Shown here in pieces: positions 8,313 to 16,485 of a DNA stretch of 64,000 bases (position 1 is its first letter; each line of letters starts with the position of its first letter). The DNA comes from Streptomyces ardesiacus (lineage in GTDB: Bacteria > Actinomycetota > Actinomycetes > Streptomycetales > Streptomycetaceae): contig NZ_BEWC01000007.1 in NCBI RefSeq assembly GCF_003112575.1, forward strand, positions 62,001 to 126,000, given 5' to 3'. A program made the position numbers and the translations under genes. Below the pieces are notes generated by a model. That model saw nothing but the letters and a program-made list of their open reading frames with translations. It was not told the DNA's origin and ran no database searches.

Positions 8313-9201
8313 CCGCCCATGCTACCCGGCGGACCTGCCGCCCCGGACCGGCGGCGGCCGTCGCGAGGACCGAGCCGGCCAGGATCAGGGCGAAGGCGAC
8401 GCCGACGCCGAGAGTCAGGTCCTCGTCCAGCAGCAGGGCGCCCGCGGCGACGGCGACCGCCGGGTTGACGTAGGTGATGACGCCGGCGCGGACCGGGCCG
8501 ACCTCCTTGATCAGCTCCAGGAAGGCCACGAAGGCGATCGCGGTGCAGACGACGCCGAGTCCGGACAGGGCCGCCAGGGCCTCGCCGGAGGGGAGGGTGG
8601 TGGGTCGGGTCAGGAAGGCCGCGGGGGCGTAGACGACGGCGGCCAGGGTCAGGCAGGGGGTGATGAGCTGGAGGGTGGGGACGTCCTTGAGGTGGCGGGC
8701 GGCGATCAGAGGGGCGGTGGCGTACCCGACGACCGTCACCAGCACCTCGGCCAGCGAGCGGGCGTCGCCACCGGTGAGGTGCGGCACGGTGAGGACGGCG
8801 ACGCCCCCGAGGCCGAGGCCGAGTCCGGTGATCCGGCGGGCACCGACCCGTTCCCCGGCGCCGAAGAAGCGGGCCAGGAGCACGCCGACGATCGGCACGC
8901 CCGCGATCAGCAAGCCGGCGGTGGAGCTGGACAGGTGCCGTTCGGCGTCCGTCAGGGTCCACCAGGGGCCGATGATCTCGATCACGGCGAAGGCCAGCAT
9001 CGGCTTCCAGTGGCGCCGTACGGTGCGGAAGAGGTCTCCCTTGCGCAGGGCGAAGGGGAGCAGGAGCGCCGCGCCCAGCGCGCAGCGCGCGAACACCACT
9101 CCGGACGGGGACACCTCGTCCACCGCCACCTTGATCATCAGGTAGGGGACGCCCCAGACCACTCCCATCAGGGAGAACAGGAACCAGCCGCGTGCAGTCA
9201 T
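8221..9201 (-). CDS. EamA/DMT-superfamily transporter
   Basis: A 326-residue integral membrane protein with ten predicted helices arranged as two EamA repeats (for example the GVPYLMIKVAV start and the second-half TYVNPAVAVAAGALLLDEDL motif typical of the family). EamA proteins usually export amino acids or metabolites. An AraC-type regulator lies 19 bp upstream on the same strand, a common regulator/exporter pairing. The last ~30 codons are written inside the 5' part of rnpB, and the TAA stop is the conserved GGCTAACG of the RNA. That tail is hydrophilic and is probably tolerated read-through rather than selected protein sequence. The ATG at 9201 matches the first helix. Confidence 0.85.
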   Translation of the reverse strand: MTARGWFLFSLMGVVWGVPYLMIKVAVDEVSPSGVVFARCALGAALLLPFALRKGDLFRTVRRHWKPMLAFAVIEIIGPWWTLTDAERHLSSSTAGLLIAGVPIVGVLLARFFGAGERVGARRITGLGLGLGGVAVLTVPHLTGGDARSLAEVLVTVVGYATAPLIAARHLKDVPTLQLITPCLTLAAVVYAPAAFLTRPTTLPSGEALAALSGLGVVCTAIAFVAFLELIKEVGPVRAGVITYVNPAVAVAAGALLLDEDLTLGVGVAFALILAGSVLATAAAGPGRQVRRVAWAARQTSRAGGRVESLTGFPEERPGSTGQGDG

Positions 9202-9220
9202 GCGGGGAGTCTCGGCCGCC

Positions 9221-10057
9221 TCACCCCGCGCGGTCTTGAACGCTGTTGCGGTACGCCGCAGGGGTCACCCCGAGGACCCGGCGGAACCAGCGGGTCAGGT
9301 GCGCCTGGTCGGCGAAGCCCACCAGAGCCGCCACCTCGGCGGGGCGCAGGCCGGCGTCCAGGAGTCCGCGTGCCCTGGCCACCCGGTGCTGGGCGAGCCA
9401 GGCGTACGGCGGCATCCCCGTCGACGTACGGAAGGCCCGCAGGAGTTGGTAGCGGGACAGGCCGAGGTCGGTGGCGAGGGCCGCGAGGGACGGCGGCGCG
9501 AGGAGTTCGTCGGCGAGGCGGTCGCGTACGACGCGGGCGACGCGGTCTGCGCCGAGGACCGTGTCGTCGGCCGCGCGGGCCGTGGAGTGGCGGCGGGCCA
9601 GCGCCGTGAGCAGCCAGGGCAGCCGGGACTCCGCCTCCAGCGGGTCGGGGCAGCGGGCCAGGTCGGTGTGCGCGGCGCGCAGGGCGGCGGCGAGTTCGGG
9701 GTCGTCGAGGACGGGCTCGCGGAAGTACGGCAGGGCGCTGTCCGTCCGGGTGCCGTCGGTGAGGAGGTTCGGGGCCGCGTACAGGGCTCGATAGGAGTAG
9801 CCCTCGGGGGCGGCGGGGCCGCCGGTGTGCACCTCGCCCGGTTCCAGGACGACGATGGAGCCCGGCCCCGAGTGGATGCGGCCGCCCCGGTAGGCGATGA
9901 CCTCCAGACCGCCGACGGTGACGCCGACCGTGTACTCGTCGTGGGCGTGCGGGGCGTAGACGTGCCGGTCGAAGCGGGCGGTGAGGAGATCGAGGGGCGG
10001 GCCGCCCCTTCCCAGCCGGGCCCTGCTCCACCGTGCCTGTTCACGCGCGCCCGCCAT
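9221..10057 (-). CDS. AraC-family transcriptional regulator
   Basis: A 278-residue regulator with an N-terminal AraC-type cupin (APHAHDEYTVGV and the PGSIVVLEPGEVH strand pair) and a C-terminal double helix-turn-helix (LATDLGLSRYQLLRAFR; VAALVGFADQAHLTRWFRR). The C-terminus FRRVLGVTPAAYR is diagnostic of the family. It precedes the EamA exporter in the same operon, so it probably activates that exporter in response to its substrate. It is divergent from a MerR gene across a 108-bp region. The ATG at 10057 was picked because the frame upstream becomes low complexity and enters the divergent promoter. Confidence 0.88.
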   Translation of the reverse strand: MAGAREQARWSRARLGRGGPPLDLLTARFDRHVYAPHAHDEYTVGVTVGGLEVIAYRGGRIHSGPGSIVVLEPGEVHTGGPAAPEGYSYRALYAAPNLLTDGTRTDSALPYFREPVLDDPELAAALRAAHTDLARCPDPLEAESRLPWLLTALARRHSTARAADDTVLGADRVARVVRDRLADELLAPPSLAALATDLGLSRYQLLRAFRTSTGMPPYAWLAQHRVARARGLLDAGLRPAEVAALVGFADQAHLTRWFRRVLGVTPAAYRNSVQDRAG

Positions 10058-10128
10058 CGCTGCACACCCCCCTCCTCCCAGCCGATCAGAGGAAGCCCGC
10101 GGTGTCCAGAGGCGCGGAGTCCGTCCCC

Positions 10129-10158
10129 TTGACCCTGCCGCGGCGTCAACGTTTCTAC
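10129..10158 (+). promoter_or_regulatory. MerR-type promoter with dyad operator
   Basis: A TTGACC -35 (10129) and a TTCTAC/TCTACT -10 (about 10153) are separated by an unusually long 18-19 bp. The spacer region holds the dyad TTGAC/GTCAA (10129-10133 and 10145-10149). Overlong spacers with a dyad are the hallmark of MerR-controlled promoters. The site lies just before the merR-family gene, so autoregulation is likely. Confidence 0.6.
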
Positions 10159-10165
10159 TGAGGCC

Positions 10166-10927
10166 ATGCGGATCGGAGAACTCGCCGGCGCCGTCGGCGT
10201 CACCACGCGGACCGTGCGGCACTACCACCACCAGGGCCTGCTGCCCGAACCGGAGCGGAGGGCCAACGGATACCGGACGTACACCCTGCGGCACGTCGTC
10301 GTGCTGGCCAGGATCAGGCGGCTGACCGAGCTGGGGCTCGGGCTCGCGGAGGTGCGGGACGTCCTCGCGGACGAGGCCGGCAAGGACCTGGCCGAGGTGC
10401 TGGAGGAGCTGGACGCGGATCTCGCGCGGCAGGAGGCGGCGATCCGGGAGCGCCGGGCGCGGTTGCGGACGCTGCTTCGGACGGAGGGCGCGCTGCCGGC
10501 CGAGGGACCCGTCTCGCCGGAGCTGGCCGGGCTGTTCGCCGGGATGGGGGACGTGTCCGGCTCGCCGACGGCCCTGCGGGACCGGGAGGTGCTGGCGTTC
10601 GTGGAGAGCGCCGCGGGCCCCGGGGAACGGGAGGGGATGCTGGCCGCCCTGCGGGACGCGTTCGGGACCCCGGAGGCGGTGGCGCGCGCCCACCGGGCGT
10701 ACGCGCTGCTCGACGAGCTGGCGGACGCCGGTGCCGACGATCCCCGGGTGGCCGGGGCCGCGCGGACCCTCGCCGACTGCATCCCCGCGGAGCTGCTGCC
10801 CGCGGAGGGCGTCGACCTCGACTCCGGCAACGGCGTCCTGCGCGCCCTGTACGCCGACTTCGCCCCGGGTCAGGCCGAGGCGGTCCGGCAGGCCCTCGCC
10901 CTCGTGGCGCGGGGACGGCGGTCATGA
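10166..10927 (+). CDS. MerR-family transcriptional regulator
   Basis: A 253-residue regulator. Residues 1-70 are the MerR winged helix (MRIGELAGAVGVTTRTVRHYHHQGLL, then the RYTLRHVVVLARIRRL-type wing), followed by a dimerising coiled coil (about 75-110). The C-terminal ~140 residues form a helical effector domain resembling TipAS/BltR-like ligand-binding regions, without metal-binding cysteines, so it is more likely a sensor of organic compounds than of metals. Its start is close to a MerR-type promoter. The stop overlaps the ATG of the next gene (ATGA), so the membrane protein behind it is its probable partner. Confidence 0.86.
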   Translation: MRIGELAGAVGVTTRTVRHYHHQGLLPEPERRANGYRTYTLRHVVVLARIRRLTELGLGLAEVRDVLADEAGKDLAEVLEELDADLARQEAAIRERRARLRTLLRTEGALPAEGPVSPELAGLFAGMGDVSGSPTALRDREVLAFVESAAGPGEREGMLAALRDAFGTPEAVARAHRAYALLDELADAGADDPRVAGAARTLADCIPAELLPAEGVDLDSGNGVLRALYADFAPGQAEAVRQALALVARGRRS

Positions 10928-11538
10928 GCGCCCCCTCCCTCGTCGCCGTCCCCTCCCTCCTGGTCCGGCACGAGCTGCGGCTGCTGGCGAGCCTGTGGCT
11001 GTGGGCGGCCCGGCGGACCCACGGGGCGGTGGCCGGCGGGGCGGTCTTCGGGTACGCGCGGGGGCAGGGCGCGATGACGGCCGGGTTCGCCTTCGTGTGT
11101 GCCGTCGAGTCCCTGACGATGTCCGTGCTGCTGCGGGAGTGGCCCACCGCGCACCACGTCGTGCTGGTCCTGGACCTCTACACCGTCGTGATCGTGATCG
11201 GGCTGCACGCCGCGTCCGTGGTCCGGCCGCACGTCCTGGACCCGGCCGCCGGTGTGCTGCGGATCCGCCGGGCCGTCCACGTCGACGTGCGGATACCGCT
11301 GGAGCGGATCGCCTCCGTCCGGCGGGAGCTGCGGACGACGCACGAGCGGACGGACGGGGAGCTGGATCTCGCCGTCGGGTCCCAGACCTCGGTCACGGTC
11401 GAGCTCGCCGAGCCGGTCGTCCACCTCTCCTTCTTCGGGCGGCGGCGCGGGGTCCGCGTGGTGCGGTGTCACGCCGACGACCCCGGGGCGCTCGTACGGG
11501 CCGTCGAGCGGGCGCGGGAGGGGCACGCCGTACCCTGA
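10924..11538 (+). CDS. Hypothetical membrane protein coupled to the MerR gene
   Basis: A 204-residue protein of no recognised family. Two or three hydrophobic helices lie between about residues 30 and 100. They are followed by a soluble C-terminal half that looks like a PH-like/YdbS-type beta domain (repeated IPLERIASVRREL and VELAEPVVHLSFFGRRRGVRVVRCHADD strands). It overlaps the merR stop by four bases (ATGA), so it is co-translated. A role in membrane homeostasis or drug response under MerR control is only inferred from this linkage. Confidence 0.72.
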   Translation: MSAPSLVAVPSLLVRHELRLLASLWLWAARRTHGAVAGGAVFGYARGQGAMTAGFAFVCAVESLTMSVLLREWPTAHHVVLVLDLYTVVIVIGLHAASVVRPHVLDPAAGVLRIRRAVHVDVRIPLERIASVRRELRTTHERTDGELDLAVGSQTSVTVELAEPVVHLSFFGRRRGVRVVRCHADDPGALVRAVERAREGHAVP

Positions 11539-11575
11539 TCGGGAGCCCGGGGGCTCGTGAAGTGAAGGAGTACGT

Positions 11576-12358
11576 GTGCTTGTCCTGCTGCCGCCGTCCG
11601 AGGGGAAGGCCGCGTCCGGCCGGGGTGCCCCGCTGAAGACCGGATCGCTGTCCCTGCCGGGGCTGACCGCGGCCCGGGAGGCCGTGCTCGGCGAGCTGGT
11701 CGAGCTGTGCGCCGGAGACGAGGAGAAGGCGCGCGAGGTGCTCGGGCTGAGCGAGGGGCTGCGCGGCGAGGTCGCCAAGAACACGGAGCTGCTGACCGCG
11801 GGCGCGCGTCCGGCCGGGGAGATCTACACGGGCGTGCTGTACGACGCCCTCGGCCTGGCCTCGCTGGACGCCGCCGCCAAGAGGCGGGCCGCCCGGTCGC
11901 TGCTGGTGTTCTCGGGGCTGTGGGGTGCCGTGCGGGTGACGGACCGGATCCCCTCCTACCGGTGCTCGATGGGGGTGAAGCTGCCCGGCCTCGGGGCACT
12001 GGGCGCGTACTGGCGGGCGCCGATGGCCGAGGTGCTGCCGGAGGCGGCCGGGGACGGGATGGTCCTCGACCTGCGTTCGGCTGCGTACGCGGCGGCCTGG
12101 CGGCCGAAGGGCGAGGTCGCCTCGCGGACGGCGACCGTACGGGTGCTGCACGCGCCGACCCGGAAGGTGGTCAGCCACTTCAACAAGGCGACCAAGGGGC
12201 GGATCGTACGGAGTCTGCTGGCGTCCGGCACCGCGCCCGAGGGGCCGGCGGAGCTGGTGGACGCGCTGCGGGACCTGGGGTACGCGGTGGAGGCCGAGGC
12301 GCCCGCGAAGGCCGGGAAGCCGTGGTCGCTGGACGTGCTCGTGGACGAGGTGCACTGA
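11576..12358 (+). CDS. yaaA: YaaA-family peroxide stress protein
   Basis: A 260-residue cytoplasmic protein with the YaaA/DUF328 signature: the N-terminal LVLLPPSEGK, the Y-T-G-V-L-Y-DAL block, SGLWGAVRVTDRIPSYRCSM, and the C-terminal HFNKATKGRIVR. In E. coli YaaA limits intracellular iron and oxidative DNA damage under peroxide. The GTG at 11576 follows GAAGGAG at the usual distance. It stands alone between the MerR module and eda. The family call is secure; the role in this organism is extrapolated. Confidence 0.88.
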   Translation: MLVLLPPSEGKAASGRGAPLKTGSLSLPGLTAAREAVLGELVELCAGDEEKAREVLGLSEGLRGEVAKNTELLTAGARPAGEIYTGVLYDALGLASLDAAAKRRAARSLLVFSGLWGAVRVTDRIPSYRCSMGVKLPGLGALGAYWRAPMAEVLPEAAGDGMVLDLRSAAYAAAWRPKGEVASRTATVRVLHAPTRKVVSHFNKATKGRIVRSLLASGTAPEGPAELVDALRDLGYAVEAEAPAKAGKPWSLDVLVDEVH

Positions 12359-12371
12359 CCCGTCGGACACG

Positions 12372-12394
12372 ACCGTTGCATTTACTGCAACGGT
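12372..12394. promoter_or_regulatory. 9-bp inverted repeat upstream of the KDPG aldolase gene
   Basis: Perfect arms ACCGTTGCA and TGCAACGGT flank a 5-base spacer, 37 bp before the eda ATG and 13 bp after the yaaA stop. The symmetry and TTGCA half-sites suggest a dimeric repressor operator. A short attenuating hairpin is the alternative, although there is no U tract. Confidence 0.6.
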
Positions 12395-12431
12395 GATTGC
12401 ACAGCGTGCGTTTCGGCGGCACGATGAGGGC

Positions 12432-13091
12432 ATGAGTTCTCCGCTGCCCTCCTCCCCCGCCGCCTCGGTGCTGGATCTCGCGCCCGTCGTACCCGTCGTG
12501 GTCGTCGACGACCTCGCCGACGCCGTGCCGCTCGCCAGGGCGCTGGTCGCCGGCGGGCTGCCCGCGATCGAGGTGACGCTGCGGACGCCGGTCGCGCTCG
12601 ACGCGATCCGGGCCATCGCCGGTGAGGTGCCGGACGCGGTGGTCGGCGCGGGCACGGTCGTCACGGCGGAGCAGGTCGCGGACGTCGTGGCGGCCGGGGC
12701 GCGGTTCCTGGTCAGCCCGGGGTGGACGGACGCCCTGCTGGAGGCGATGCGGGGGTCCGGGGTGCCGTTCCTGCCGGGGGTGTCGACCACCTCGGAGGTC
12801 GTGGCGCTGCTGGAGCGCGGGGTGCGGGAGATGAAGTTCTTCCCGGCGGAGGCGGCGGGCGGCACCGCCTATCTCAAGGCACTCTCCGCGCCCCTGCCCC
12901 AGGCGCGTTTCTGCCCGACCGGCGGCATCACGCCGGCCTCCGCGCCGGAGTACCTGGCTCTTCCCAACGTCGGCTGCGTGGGGGGCAGTTGGATGCTGCC
13001 CAAGGACGCGGTGGCCGGCCGGGACTGGGAGCGTGTGGAGCGGCTCGCGCGTGCGGCGGCCGGGCTCAGCGCAGGTGGGACGTCTCGTTGA
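12432..13091 (+). CDS. eda: 2-dehydro-3-deoxyphosphogluconate (KDPG) aldolase
   Basis: A 219-residue class I aldolase that splits KDPG to pyruvate and glyceraldehyde 3-phosphate (Entner-Doudoroff and hexuronate routes). Motifs along the TIM barrel are IEVTLRT with the catalytic Glu, GAGTV, FLVSPG, PGVSTTSE, and MKFFPAEAAGG carrying the Schiff-base lysine, then CPTGGI and GGSWM at the phosphate site. The ATG at 12432 gives the normal length; an earlier in-frame ATG at 12393 falls in the inverted repeat. Its last 26 bp overlap, tail to tail, the end of the RNase H/phosphatase gene. No edd or kdgK gene is adjacent, so the feeding pathway is elsewhere. Confidence 0.93.
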   Translation: MSSPLPSSPAASVLDLAPVVPVVVVDDLADAVPLARALVAGGLPAIEVTLRTPVALDAIRAIAGEVPDAVVGAGTVVTAEQVADVVAAGARFLVSPGWTDALLEAMRGSGVPFLPGVSTTSEVVALLERGVREMKFFPAEAAGGTAYLKALSAPLPQARFCPTGGITPASAPEYLALPNVGCVGGSWMLPKDAVAGRDWERVERLARAAAGLSAGGTSR

Positions 13092-14634
13092 ACAGGCGGA
13101 CGCTGGCGCCGCCGTCCGCGTAGTACGCCACCGCCGACAGGGACGCCGCCGACAGTTCCATCCGGAACAGCGACTCGGGCGGGGCGCCCAGGGCGAGTTG
13201 GACGAAGGTCTTGATCGGCGTCACGTGGGAGACCAGCAGGACCGTACGGCCCGCGTACGCCGCGACGAGCCGGTCGCGAGTGGCGGCGATCCGGGCGCCG
13301 GTCGCCGCGAAGCTCTCGCCGCCACCGGTGGGCTCCGCGTCCGGGGAGGCCAGCCAGGCGTCCAGGTCGTCGGGGTGGCGGTCGCGCACCTCGCCGAAGG
13401 TCAGCCCCTCCCACGCGCCGAAGTCGGTCTCCCGCAGCCCCTCCTCGACCGCCACCTCCAGGCCGAGGCGGGCGGCGACGATGCCGGCGGTCTCGCGGGT
13501 GCGGGCCAGGGGCGAGGCGACGACCGCCTCGATCGTGCCGCGCCGGGCGAGGCTCGCGGCGACCTTCTCGGCCTGCTCCCGGCCGACGGACGACAGGGAC
13601 GGATCGCTGCCGCCGCTCCCGGAGAACCGCTTCTGCGGGGTGAGCGGCGTCTCCCCGTGCCGCAGGAGGACGAAGGTGGCGGGGGCGCCCAGGTCGAGGG
13701 GTCCCCAGCCGGGCGAGGCCACGGCCTTCGCGGCCCGCACGTCGGCGTCGGCCGAGGATCCGCCGCCGGCGGCCGCCCCGGCCCCTCGCCGGTCCGTACC
13801 GGCCACCGCACCCCGGGCACCACTGCCGGCCGCCCGCCCGAGGTACTCACCCTCGGCCGCACCGCCCCGTGCCGGGGCGGCTTCCCCGCCCCCGCTTCCG
13901 CCGGCTCCGGCCGCACGGCCCGCACCGGTCGTCGCGTCGGCGGGTTCGGCGGAGCCCGCCGAACCCGCGGGTGTCGCGGCCGGCCCGTCCCCGGTGCGGC
14001 GGCCGCCTTCCGCGGATTCCCCGGCGGCACCCCGCCCCACGGCGCCCCCGGCACCGGCGGCCGTCGCCGCACCGGCGCGTTCCGCGGCCCCGGCGGGCAC
14101 CGCGCCGCTTCCGCCGGCTCCGGCCGCACGGCCGCCCGCGCCGCCCGCGTCCAGTTCCGCCGTCGACCCGGACGCCGACCACCGTTCGCCCCGCGCGCCC
14201 GCGTCCATCGCCTCGTTGGCCAGGCGGTCGGCGTGCTTGTTGTCGGCCCGGGGAATCCACTCGTACGTCACGCGGCCGGGCGGGAAGACACGGGCCGCCT
14301 CGGTCGCCAGGGGCTTCATGTCGGGGTGCTTGATCTTCCAGCGGCCCGACATCTGCTCGACGACGAGCTTGGAGTCCATCCGGACGTGGACGAGGGCGTC
14401 CGGGTCCAGGCCCCTGGCCGCGCGCAGCCCGGCGAGCAGGCCGCGGTACTCGGCGACGTTGTTGGTGACGACCCCGAGGTACTCGGCGGCCTCCACCAGG
14501 GTCTCCCCCGTCGCCGCGTCCCGCACCACCGCGCCGTAGCCCGCGGGCCCCGGGTTGCCCCGTGACCCGCCGTCGGCCTCGACGACGAACTCCCGCGCGG
14601 GACGAGCGGCCGGACGCGCCGCCTGGTCGGTCAC
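13066..14634 (-). CDS. Bifunctional RNase HI / histidine-phosphatase (CobC-like) protein
   Basis: A 522-residue fusion. Residues about 10-135 are RNase HI (VEADGGSRGNPGPAGYG, an AEY motif with the catalytic Glu, RMDSKLVVEQM, and RADNKHADRLANEAMD). Residues about 140-310 are a Gly/Ala-rich, repetitive, surely disordered linker. Residues about 315-522 are a histidine phosphatase with the catalytic LLRHGET and the later SHVTPIK. The mycobacterial relative (Rv2228c) combines RNase H with alpha-ribazole phosphatase activity, so a role in both RNA/DNA hybrid removal and cobalamin synthesis is plausible. The GTG at 14634 lies 12 bases after the zinc-ribbon gene stop. The linker here seems unusually long. 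Confidence 0.9.
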   Translation of the reverse strand: MTDQAARPAARPAREFVVEADGGSRGNPGPAGYGAVVRDAATGETLVEAAEYLGVVTNNVAEYRGLLAGLRAARGLDPDALVHVRMDSKLVVEQMSGRWKIKHPDMKPLATEAARVFPPGRVTYEWIPRADNKHADRLANEAMDAGARGERWSASGSTAELDAGGAGGRAAGAGGSGAVPAGAAERAGAATAAGAGGAVGRGAAGESAEGGRRTGDGPAATPAGSAGSAEPADATTGAGRAAGAGGSGGGEAAPARGGAAEGEYLGRAAGSGARGAVAGTDRRGAGAAAGGGSSADADVRAAKAVASPGWGPLDLGAPATFVLLRHGETPLTPQKRFSGSGGSDPSLSSVGREQAEKVAASLARRGTIEAVVASPLARTRETAGIVAARLGLEVAVEEGLRETDFGAWEGLTFGEVRDRHPDDLDAWLASPDAEPTGGGESFAATGARIAATRDRLVAAYAGRTVLLVSHVTPIKTFVQLALGAPPESLFRMELSAASLSAVAYYADGGASVRLFNETSHLR

Positions 14635-14645
14635 GAACCGGCCCC

Positions 14646-15389
14646 TTACAGCCCGGAGTCGGCCGTGCGCACCAGGATGCGGCGGCAGTTCTCGCAGCGG
14701 ACGACCGTGTCGGGCGCCGCCGCGCGGATCTCGCCCAGCTCGGTGATGGCCAGCTCCTGGCGGCACCCCTGGCAGCTGCGCTGGTACAGCTTGGCCGCGC
14801 CGACGCCGCCCTGCTGCTCGCGCAGCTTCTCGTACAGCTTGAGCAGGTCGTCGGGGACCGAGCCCGCCACGACCTCGCGCTCCTTGGTCACCGAGGCGGC
14901 CTCGGCGTCCAGCTCCTCGACGGCCGCGTCACGGCGCGCGGTGGCGTCGTCGAGCTTGCCCTGGACCGCGCCGACCCGCTCGGTCAGCTCGGCGACCCGC
15001 TCCTGCGCGGACTCGCGGCGCTCCATCACCTCCAGCACGACGTCCTCGAGGTCGCCCTGGCGCTTGGCGAGGGAGGCGATCTCGCGCTGGAGGTTCTCCA
15101 GGTCCTTCGGGGAGGTGACCGCGCCGGAGTCCAGGCGCTGCTGGTCGCGGACGGCACGCTGGCGCACCTGGTCCACGTCCTGCTCGGCCTTGGTCTGCTC
15201 GCGGGCGCAGTCGCTCTCCTCGGTCTGCGCGGCCACGAGCAGGTCGCGCACCTGGGTGTGGTCCTTGGTCAGCGACTCGATCTCGGCGTGCTCGGGCAGG
15301 GACCGGCGCTTGTGCGCGAGCTGCTGGAGCCGCGTGTCGAGGCCCTGGACGTCGAGGAGTCGGATCTGGTCGGCGGGCGCGGCTTTCAG
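14646..15389 (-). CDS. C4-type zinc-ribbon coiled-coil protein with a CTG start
   Basis: A 247-residue protein: a long charged coiled coil (about 10-180), then a zinc ribbon with CQGC and CENC pairs (last 45 residues). This widely conserved family (DUF164/zf-RING_7) sits beside nif3 and rnh in actinobacteria; its function is unsettled, and a nucleic-acid or chaperone-type scaffold has been proposed. Homologous N-termini (AAPADQIRLLDVQ) begin exactly at a CTG here (15389), which overlaps the Nif3 stop as CTGA and follows GGGAG at a 7-base spacing. No ATG/GTG/TTG is available before a stop 8 codons upstream, and the next GTG (15251) would delete 46 conserved residues. Confidence 0.85.
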   Translation of the reverse strand: MKAAPADQIRLLDVQGLDTRLQQLAHKRRSLPEHAEIESLTKDHTQVRDLLVAAQTEESDCAREQTKAEQDVDQVRQRAVRDQQRLDSGAVTSPKDLENLQREIASLAKRQGDLEDVVLEVMERRESAQERVAELTERVGAVQGKLDDATARRDAAVEELDAEAASVTKEREVVAGSVPDDLLKLYEKLREQQGGVGAAKLYQRSCQGCRQELAITELGEIRAAAPDTVVRCENCRRILVRTADSGL

Positions 15390-16252
15390 TTGGGGGCTCC
15401 CATTGCGCTAGAGGTCGGGGCGGACGCCGCGTGGGCGGTCCAGGGGTCGGTGACCGTCTTCGAGACGTGGACCCGGAGGTCCCAGCCGTTGCGGTCGGAG
15501 ATCTCGTCGAGCTGGGCCGCGCCCAGCTCGCACCAGGGCCACTCGGTGGCCCAGTGCGCCGCGTCGAGCAGCGCGAGGGGACTGTGGTCGCGGTCCGCGA
15601 CGAACTCGGCGGCCGGGTGGTGGCGGAGGTCCGCGGTGAGGAAGGCGTCGACGCCCGCCGCCCGTACGGAGGCGAAGAGGCTGTCGCCGGAGCCGCCGCT
15701 GACGGCGACCGTGCGCACGATCGCCTCCGGGTCCCCGGCCACGCGGATGCCCTGCGCCGTGGCGGGCAGCCGCTCGGCGGCGCGGGCGGCCAGCTCGCGG
15801 ACGGTCAGCGGATGCCGCAGCTCGCACACCCGGCCCAGGCCGCGGCGTCCCTCGGGGTCGCTCGGGTCCGGCACCAGGGGCCGTACGACGTCCAGGTCGA
15901 GGGCGCCCGCCAGCGCGTCGGAGACGCCGGGGTCGGCGGTGTCGGCGTTGGTGTGGGCGACGTGCAGGGCGATGTCGTGCTTGATGAGGGTGTGCACCAC
16001 GCGGCCCTTGAAGGTGGAGGCCGCGACCGTCGTCGTCCCGCGCAGGTACAGCGGGTGGTGGGTGACGAGCAGGTCCGCGCCCAGCTCCACCGCCTCGTCG
16101 GCGATCTCCTGGACGGGGTCCACCGCGAACAGGACCCGGGAGACCTCCTGGCCGGGGTCGCCCACGACGGTGCCGACCGCGTCCCAGGACTCGGCCCGCT
16201 CGGCGGGCCACAGGTTGTCCAGCGCGGCGATGACTTCTGACAGACGGGGCAC
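15386..16252 (-). CDS. Nif3-like dinuclear metal centre protein (YqfO/DUF34)
   Basis: A 288-residue member of the Nif3/YbgI family. Metal-ligand regions are visible: VTHHPLYLRG (histidine pair), the HTNAD segment, and near the end DLRHHPAAEF and DAAHWATEW with the last His/Glu ligands. The family binds two metal ions and is linked to GTP cyclohydrolase I-like activity and folate or metal metabolism, but its role is not settled. The GTG at 16252 was chosen because the frame upstream is non-homologous. Its stop overlaps the CTG start of the zinc-ribbon gene, so three genes (nif3-like, zinc ribbon, RNase H/phosphatase) form one operon. Confidence 0.9.
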   Translation of the reverse strand: MPRLSEVIAALDNLWPAERAESWDAVGTVVGDPGQEVSRVLFAVDPVQEIADEAVELGADLLVTHHPLYLRGTTTVAASTFKGRVVHTLIKHDIALHVAHTNADTADPGVSDALAGALDLDVVRPLVPDPSDPEGRRGLGRVCELRHPLTVRELAARAAERLPATAQGIRVAGDPEAIVRTVAVSGGSGDSLFASVRAAGVDAFLTADLRHHPAAEFVADRDHSPLALLDAAHWATEWPWCELGAAQLDEISDRNGWDLRVHVSKTVTDPWTAHAASAPTSSAMGAPN

Positions 16253-16485
16253 GCCTGCAAGGCTACCCGGAGGTTCTGCGCCGTTGTACCCGCGGCCGCA
16301 CCCCCGGGCGTACGCGCGCCCGCCGCCGGCTGTGGCCGGCCGGAGCCGCCCGGCCGGCACAGCACACACCGTGCCCTTCCCTCAGGCGAATCGTTCCTGT
16401 GACACACGTATGTGTGATGGGGACCGCTGCCGCTCCCCCGCCCGTGCGTGCGATAACTAGCTTCGTCGCCGGAGGTGACCGAACG

